Part shown: positions 6,795-10,487 of the stretch, piece after piece
Layout: every line of letters starts with the position of its first letter
Position numbering within the stretch: position 1 is the stretch's first letter
NCBI GenBank assembly: GCA_029934915.1
Contig: JAOZLI010000070.1
Coordinates: 1-10,487, forward strand
From: Desulfocapsa sp.
GTDB lineage: Bacteria; Desulfobacterota; Desulfobulbia; Desulfobulbales; Desulfocapsaceae
Length of the DNA stretch: 10,487 nucleotides
Direction of reading: 5' to 3'
Program-made: the position numbers and the translations under genes
The notes under the pieces: generated by a model
What the model was told of the DNA's origin: nothing
The model's input: the letters and a program-made list of their open reading frames with translations, nothing else
The model's database searches: none

Positions 6795-7148
6795 CTATGC
6801 TTTTATATCTAAAAGACTTTTCGTCATTTCGTCTGCAGCGTCCAATGTTTTCAGATTGGCCTGGTAAAAACGAGCGTTGAGCTGAGATTCTGGTAATTCT
6901 TCGGCCAGATCAACATTGGACATCTCTACCATTTTCATTCCGTCAGCAGAGTCTTCCATGCGAATAGCTCCAGGAGAATCTACTGTTTCCACATTTGCTT
7001 GCACTCCTTGAGGAGCACGATCTTCTAACGTTACCCGAGTCTTTTTAAAACCCTCAGTAGAAACATTGGCAATGTTATTCGCATTAGAGTGTAACTTTGT
7101 TCCATATGCCTGTAGTCCCGAAAGGGCTGAATTTACGGCTGGTATCAT
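6795..7148 (-). CDS. Mini flagellar rod/hook-family axial protein
   Basis: A 117-residue member of the flagellar axial (rod/hook) family. The N-terminal helix carries the family signature ANNIANVSTEGFKK (23-36). The C-terminal segment EMSNVDLAEEL (75-85) followed by FYQANLKTLDAADEM is closest in wording to the C-termini of FlgG and FlgE. Between them lie only about 40 residues, so the globular domain of FlgG, FlgE and FlgF is missing; even FlgC is usually longer (about 135-150). The two terminal helices normally pack together in the axial core of the flagellum. A GGAG site sits 7 nt before the ATG. No other flagellar gene is within the window. A sigma-54-like promoter and a terminator bracket it as a single-gene unit. 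It could be a divergent FlgC, or a regulator or cap-like protein; the role is unproven. Confidence 0.8.
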   Translation of the reverse strand: MIPAVNSALSGLQAYGTKLHSNANNIANVSTEGFKKTRVTLEDRAPQGVQANVETVDSPGAIRMEDSADGMKMVEMSNVDLAEELPESQLNARFYQANLKTLDAADEMTKSLLDIKA

Positions 7149-7186
7149 AGTTTCGCTCCATGGTTTGTGTTTCTGTTCTACTTATA

Positions 7187-7202
7187 AGCGAAAATGATGC
7201 CA
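7187..7202 (-). promoter_or_regulatory. Sigma-54 (RpoN) promoter candidate for the flagellar gene
   Basis: On the minus strand TGGCA, then CGCT, with the hallmark GG-N10-GC spacing: GG at -24 and GC (7188-7189) at -12. It matches five of seven bases of TGGCACG and four of five of TTGCW. The start would be near 7176, giving a leader of about 28 nt. RpoN control of rod/hook genes is common in flagellated proteobacteria and related groups. Confidence 0.5.
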
Positions 7203-7378
7203 GTTTTGTGTTTTCTTTTGTTTTTGTTACTTTGTGAGTGATTTCAAGTAAGAAAAAGAGTGTTGGAGTTTTCTTCTGTTTGTTCAGCAAGCAATTCGAT
7301 ATAGATACTGTATGTGAATTACGTTTTGGTGCTTTGTTGGTGGAGCTGCGTAATGATTAGTTGGACTGGTATCACTCA

Positions 7379-7406
7379 TTGAAATGCAAAAATATTTACA
7401 TAAAAT
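7379..7406 (+). promoter_or_regulatory. Sigma-70 promoter of the CLC transporter gene
   Basis: TTGAAA (7379-7384) and TAAAAT (7401-7406), each five of six to consensus, are separated by 16 nt on the plus strand. The start would be near 7413, leaving a 5' leader of about 74 nt. Confidence 0.55.
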
Positions 7407-7420
7407 AGTAACTTTGATAG

Positions 7421-7433
7421 TCTCTATTAGAGA
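7421..7433. promoter_or_regulatory. Palindrome just downstream of the CLC promoter start
   Basis: A perfect 6-bp-arm palindrome TCTCTA-T-TAGAGA lies about 8-20 nt past the predicted transcription start. The position suits an operator. No regulator is identified. Confidence 0.4.
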
Positions 7434-7486
7434 AACAACTGAAACCTATGTTGAAGAGTTACTAATTCTGGTAGCGGAAACTGGTA

Positions 7487-9553
7487 ATGAAAAGACATCC
7501 AATTGGAGTACTGCTCGATAGAATGGCCCCCCCGGAGGGGTTGCTGTTACTTGTTCTAGCCGTTATCATTGGTGCAGGAACGGGGCTTGCCGCTGTCTTT
7601 TTTATCTGGCTCATCGCTTTTATTCAGAATCGGTCTTACACGGGTATAGAGCTCATATTTCCTCACCTGGGAGTCTGGAGTTATGTCCTGGTTCCGGTTG
7701 GGGGAGCTCTTCTGGCAGGACCTCTTATTGCCTGGTTTGCACATGAGGCCAAGGGACACGGAGTACCGGAAGTAATGCAGGCTCTGGTACAGCGTGGAGG
7801 ACGGATCAGGCCACGGGTCGCGATTACCAAAATCATAACATCTGCACTGTGTATTGGTACTGGTGGTTCGGCAGGCCGTGAAGGGCCCATTGTTCAGGTG
7901 GGCTCGGCCCTTGGTTCTTCAGTTGGGCAGGTGTTGCATCTTTCCGATGAACGGATCAAAAATCTGGTATCCTGCGGAGCAGCGGCAGGTATCGCAGCCA
8001 CTTTTAATGCGCCCATTGCAGGGGTCGCTTTTGCCATCGAAGTACTTATGAGCGGTTTGCATGTACGTATGTTTGGTAATGTTGTTATTGCCGCTGTCTC
8101 TGCGTCCATTGTCAGTCAGATTTTCCTGGGCGATCGTCCTGCATTTTCAGTTCCTTTATACACATTAGAGACTCCCTGGACTCTCGTTTTCTTTCTGGGA
8201 CTTGGGCTTCTTAGCGCTGTGGTTGGAGTTATGTTTATTCGTATGCTGGGCTGGTTTGAGGAAGCGTTTGATTCCTGGAAGTTTCCTCTTGCCTTAAAGC
8301 CAGCGGTGGGTGCTGTGCTTTTGGGAATACTCGGGGTTTTGTACCTGCAGTTGCCGGGCGTTGGTTTTGACTCCGCCAGAGAGTCTCAGCTTGGTATGCC
8401 GCTTATTGAAAATATTCCTAAAGTGTATGGATCGGGCTTTACCTTTATTGAGGAGGCACTACATGGGCAGGTCAGCACGCTTCTGTTGTTGGCTTTGGTT
8501 TTTCTAAAACCTCTGGCCACATCTTTTACGCTTGGCTCTGGAAATTCCGGAGGTGTTTTCGCGCCGTCCCTGTTTCTGGGTGCAGTGTTTGGCGGTGTTA
8601 TGGGCTCCGTTTTTCATACTTTTCAACCTGAGATCGCCGGTCCACCGGGTGCATATGCTCTGGTTGGGATGGCTGCCGTTTTCGCAGCCACTGCAAGAGC
8701 ACCACTTACGGCAATGCTTATAGTTTTCGAGATGAGCAACGATTATGCAATGATTCTTCCCCTTATGGTTGCCGCAGTATCTGCCAGTTATCTGGCGCAG
8801 GCGCTTTACCCGGAATCCATCTATACCATGAAACTGACCCGTCGCGGCATTCGTTTTGATCAGGGAAGGGATTTGGACATTATGCAAAGTGTGCATGTGG
8901 AAGAGGTTATGAATCGTGATCCCATTACCATGTATCGAACGGATTCTTTAGCTGAGTTGTATCAAAAATTCCAGGAGACAAATTTCCTCGGTTTTCCTGT
9001 TTTGAATAGTGATAACAGTTTGTATGGAATTGTCACCTTGCAGGATTTGGAGAATATCCTGGCCAGGGATTCTATGAATTTACGTAATCTGCAGGTGGAA
9101 GATGTCGCAGTAATTGATGCAATTACTGTTTTTCCCGAGGAGGCTATTTGGACAGCTATTCAGAAAATGGCACCCCGTGATCTTGCACGTTTACCAGTTG
9201 TCAGTCGAGATGGAAAGGGAGATTTACTCGGACTGATCAGCCGAAGTGATATTCTGCGCGCTTATGATATAGGGATTATTCGGAAACAGCGGGGCCAGCT
9301 GCTCGATGACCGCAGTACCCTGCGTAATGCAACACAAAATGATTTTATGGAGCTACGGTTAAGCAATGAAACCGCGATACTTGGGCAGCCACTCAAAAAT
9401 ATAGCAATTTCGAGATCTGTGAATGTTGTTTCAGTGGAACGGAATGGAGAATTACTTATTCCCCATGGTGATACTGTTTTTGAAAGTGGGGATATAATAA
9501 CATTTTTTGGCCGTACGGATTGTCTGCAAGAAGCAAAAAAGGTCTTTATTTAA
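7487..9553 (+). CDS. CLC-family chloride channel/transporter with CBS pair and TrkA-C domain
   Basis: A 688-residue inner-membrane protein that conducts or exchanges chloride-like anions. The CLC membrane domain spans about 15-450. Its pore motifs are GHGVPE (90-95), GREGP (130-134) with gating Glu132, GGVFAP (355-360), and Tyr446 near the end, matching the pore tyrosine of E. coli ClC-ec1. Then come two CBS domains (about 466-525 and 537-596) that usually bind adenine nucleotides, and a TrkA-C (RCK-C) domain (about 618-688). That trio suggests regulation by cytoplasmic ligands. Two residues differ from the E. coli exchanger: Glu203, the internal proton site, is Val186 here, as in animal CLC channels; and the central GSGIP Ser is His91. 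Whether it is a channel or an exchanger is thus open. The start has only a weak GGA site. The 3' end overlaps trmJ by 8 nt on the opposite strand. Confidence 0.93.
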   Translation: MKRHPIGVLLDRMAPPEGLLLLVLAVIIGAGTGLAAVFFIWLIAFIQNRSYTGIELIFPHLGVWSYVLVPVGGALLAGPLIAWFAHEAKGHGVPEVMQALVQRGGRIRPRVAITKIITSALCIGTGGSAGREGPIVQVGSALGSSVGQVLHLSDERIKNLVSCGAAAGIAATFNAPIAGVAFAIEVLMSGLHVRMFGNVVIAAVSASIVSQIFLGDRPAFSVPLYTLETPWTLVFFLGLGLLSAVVGVMFIRMLGWFEEAFDSWKFPLALKPAVGAVLLGILGVLYLQLPGVGFDSARESQLGMPLIENIPKVYGSGFTFIEEALHGQVSTLLLLALVFLKPLATSFTLGSGNSGGVFAPSLFLGAVFGGVMGSVFHTFQPEIAGPPGAYALVGMAAVFAATARAPLTAMLIVFEMSNDYAMILPLMVAAVSASYLAQALYPESIYTMKLTRRGIRFDQGRDLDIMQSVHVEEVMNRDPITMYRTDSLAELYQKFQETNFLGFPVLNSDNSLYGIVTLQDLENILARDSMNLRNLQVEDVAVIDAITVFPEEAIWTAIQKMAPRDLARLPVVSRDGKGDLLGLISRSDILRAYDIGIIRKQRGQLLDDRSTLRNATQNDFMELRLSNETAILGQPLKNIAISRSVNVVSVERNGELLIPHGDTVFESGDIITFFGRTDCLQEAKKVFI

Positions 9554-10277
9554 CATTCTTTAAAAACTGCCTGCAGATTCCACGGATAACAGTTGTTTCT
9601 TTTGAACTCATTTGTACCTTGCCTAAGAATTGTCTGATGTTTCGCATATAGTAGCCATGTGTTTTTTCTTTGAAAAAATCTATGTTGTGGAGGGCTTTTT
9701 CCAAATGGTTAAACATGTTTTCCATTTCGTGCGAATTTGCGATTTTGCGTGCCGGTAAAGCTGTTTTCTGTTCGTAGACAACGGCATGGAAAATTTCATA
9801 GCAGTGAATGGATATTGCCTGTGCAAGATTTAATGAAGAAAAATCGGCAGTGGGAATTGCAGATGTTTGTTGACAATAGTTTAGCGCTTCATTGCTCAAT
9901 CCACTGTCTTCTGGACCAAAAAGAAAGGCAACCTGATTCTTAGGTAACAGTGGAAGAATATTTTGGACGACTTCCCGTGGTGGTTTTGCGGCAAGACGTT
10001 GCCTGCCACGCCTTGCTGTGGTACCGATGATCTGTGAAAAGGGTGCAAGAGCATCGCCTAAATTCTCGTGGAATTCCATGTTATCAAGAAGATGCGCAGC
10101 GTTATGCGTGGCCAGTTTGGCCATACGTGCATGAACCGGGTATTCGTCGGCTACCACAATGACTCTGGTGATTCCCATATTCCAGGCAGCGCGGGCAGCA
10201 GAACCGATGTTCTCAGGATATTTGGGATTGAGAAGGACAATGGCTATGTTATCAAGAAGGTGCTGATGTGCAGACAT
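9546..10277 (-). CDS. trmJ: tRNA 2'-O-methyltransferase TrmJ (SpoU/TrmH class)
   Basis: A 243-residue SPOUT-class methyltransferase. TrmJ enzymes transfer methyl from S-adenosylmethionine to the ribose 2'-OH of nucleotide 32 in the tRNA anticodon loop. The three knot motifs are visible: motif 1 NPKYPENIGSAARA (17-30), motif 2 FGPEDSGL (120-127) and motif 3 SSLNLAQAIS (147-156). The C-terminal 80 residues are the helical extension typical of TrmJ, and the length matches the family. The related LasT/TrmJ-like paralogues cannot be excluded. No Shine-Dalgarno is seen before the ATG at 10277; the upstream bases are AT-rich. The 3' end overlaps the CLC gene by 8 nt tail-to-tail. The upstream MITE-like element begins only about 16 nt from the start codon, so the promoter must lie in or beyond it. 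Confidence 0.92.
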   Translation of the reverse strand: MSAHQHLLDNIAIVLLNPKYPENIGSAARAAWNMGITRVIVVADEYPVHARMAKLATHNAAHLLDNMEFHENLGDALAPFSQIIGTTARRGRQRLAAKPPREVVQNILPLLPKNQVAFLFGPEDSGLSNEALNYCQQTSAIPTADFSSLNLAQAISIHCYEIFHAVVYEQKTALPARKIANSHEMENMFNHLEKALHNIDFFKEKTHGYYMRNIRQFLGKVQMSSKETTVIRGICRQFLKNVK

Positions 10278-10292
10278 AATATGAAATTATTT

Positions 10293-10463
10293 TTTATATA
10301 TGATGGCGTCGTAAAAACTCTTCATCTTCTTCGTCACTGCAAATTTACTGTCACTGCGGCGTACCTAAGTACGCCTCATTCCAGTAAATTTGCGTTCCTC
10401 GAATATGAAGTTTTTTACTTAGCCATCTGGGATTTTACTTTTTACGAGTTTGTCATATATAAA
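10293..10463. mobile_element. MITE-like palindromic element with nested inverted repeats
   Basis: A 171-bp non-coding element. Its ends are inverted repeats of 25 nt, 20 matching: an outer 11-bp perfect part (TTTATATATGA at 10293-10303, TCATATATAAA at 10453-10463) and an inner 9-bp perfect part (TCGTAAAAA at 10309-10317 and its complement at 10439-10447). Inside, 10302-10325 and 10405-10427 are imperfect inverted copies. A perfect 12-bp pair GCAAATTTACTG (10339-10350 and 10382-10393) encloses a central 7-bp stem GGCGTAC (10358-10364, 10369-10375) with a 4-nt loop. There is no transposase gene. The class resembles MITE or REP-like elements. A target-site duplication is not clear. Confidence 0.6.
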
Positions 10464-10487
10464 CAGTTACAAAAAAGAAAAACGGCC

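Larger units (their letters stand above)
7149..7486. other. Divergent intergenic region, 338 bp
   Basis: No coding region is supported here. The left part holds the sigma-54-like promoter of the flagellar gene (7187-7202) and a 6-bp-arm dyad TTACTT/AAGTAA (7227-7251) about 60 nt upstream of its predicted start. The right part holds a sigma-70 promoter (7379-7406) and a palindrome (7421-7433) for the CLC transporter. The middle, about 7252-7378, shows nothing I can interpret. Confidence 0.6.

Noticed and set aside
8504..8896. Minus-strand frame of 130 codons over the CLC gene
   Set aside because: Antisense to the conserved pore motif GGVFAP; low-complexity His/Cys/Lys-rich product with no family resemblance.

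Overview
The window looks like ordinary chromosome from a Gram-negative anaerobe of moderate GC, most likely a Desulfobacterota (sulfate-reducer type) bacterium. This is an inference from an IscA/HesB-like selenoprotein, a PFK with the GGDGS plus PKTIDND signature, a stand-alone mini flagellar rod/hook protein with a sigma-54-type promoter, and a small conserved hypothetical of a type I associate with that group. No taxonomic search was possible.

Layout. Positions 1-261 are non-coding, with small hairpins. On the minus strand, 262-1158 encodes a TauE/SafE (TSUP) membrane permease and 1176-1457 a 93-aa hypothetical protein; they are 17 nt apart and probably co-transcribed. A strong terminator (1534-1564) separates them from clpB (1600-4197, minus), the disaggregase. 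Upstream of clpB another strong terminator (4355-4388) closes a minus-strand gene at 4456-4797 for an IscA/HesB-like protein read through an in-frame UGA (4690-4692), with a SECIS-like hairpin just after it. A divergent intergenic region (4798-5042) leads into a plus-strand pair: 6-phosphofructokinase (5043-6128) and, overlapping it by 11 nt, an endonuclease III-superfamily DNA glycosylase (6118-6789). A convergent minus-strand gene (6795-7148) encodes the 117-aa flagellar rod/hook-type protein. Its terminator appears to lie inside the 3' coding end of the glycosylase. A 338-bp divergent regulatory region precedes a CLC-family chloride transporter with CBS and TrkA-C domains (7487-9553, plus). 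That gene overlaps tail-to-tail by 8 nt with a TrmJ-type tRNA 2'-O-methyltransferase (9546-10277, minus). A 171-bp MITE-like element with nested inverted repeats (10293-10463) sits just upstream of trmJ.

How it fits together. These are mostly independent housekeeping, stress and transport transcription units rather than one pathway. The clearest special item is the selenoprotein, which conventional annotation would truncate to its last 73 residues. Other points of interest are the substrate-determining residues of the PFK, the replaced catalytic lysine of the glycosylase, the channel-like Val at the inner-gate position of the CLC protein, the mini axial protein, and the palindromic element. 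I see no CRISPR array, tRNA, rRNA, prophage or defence island.
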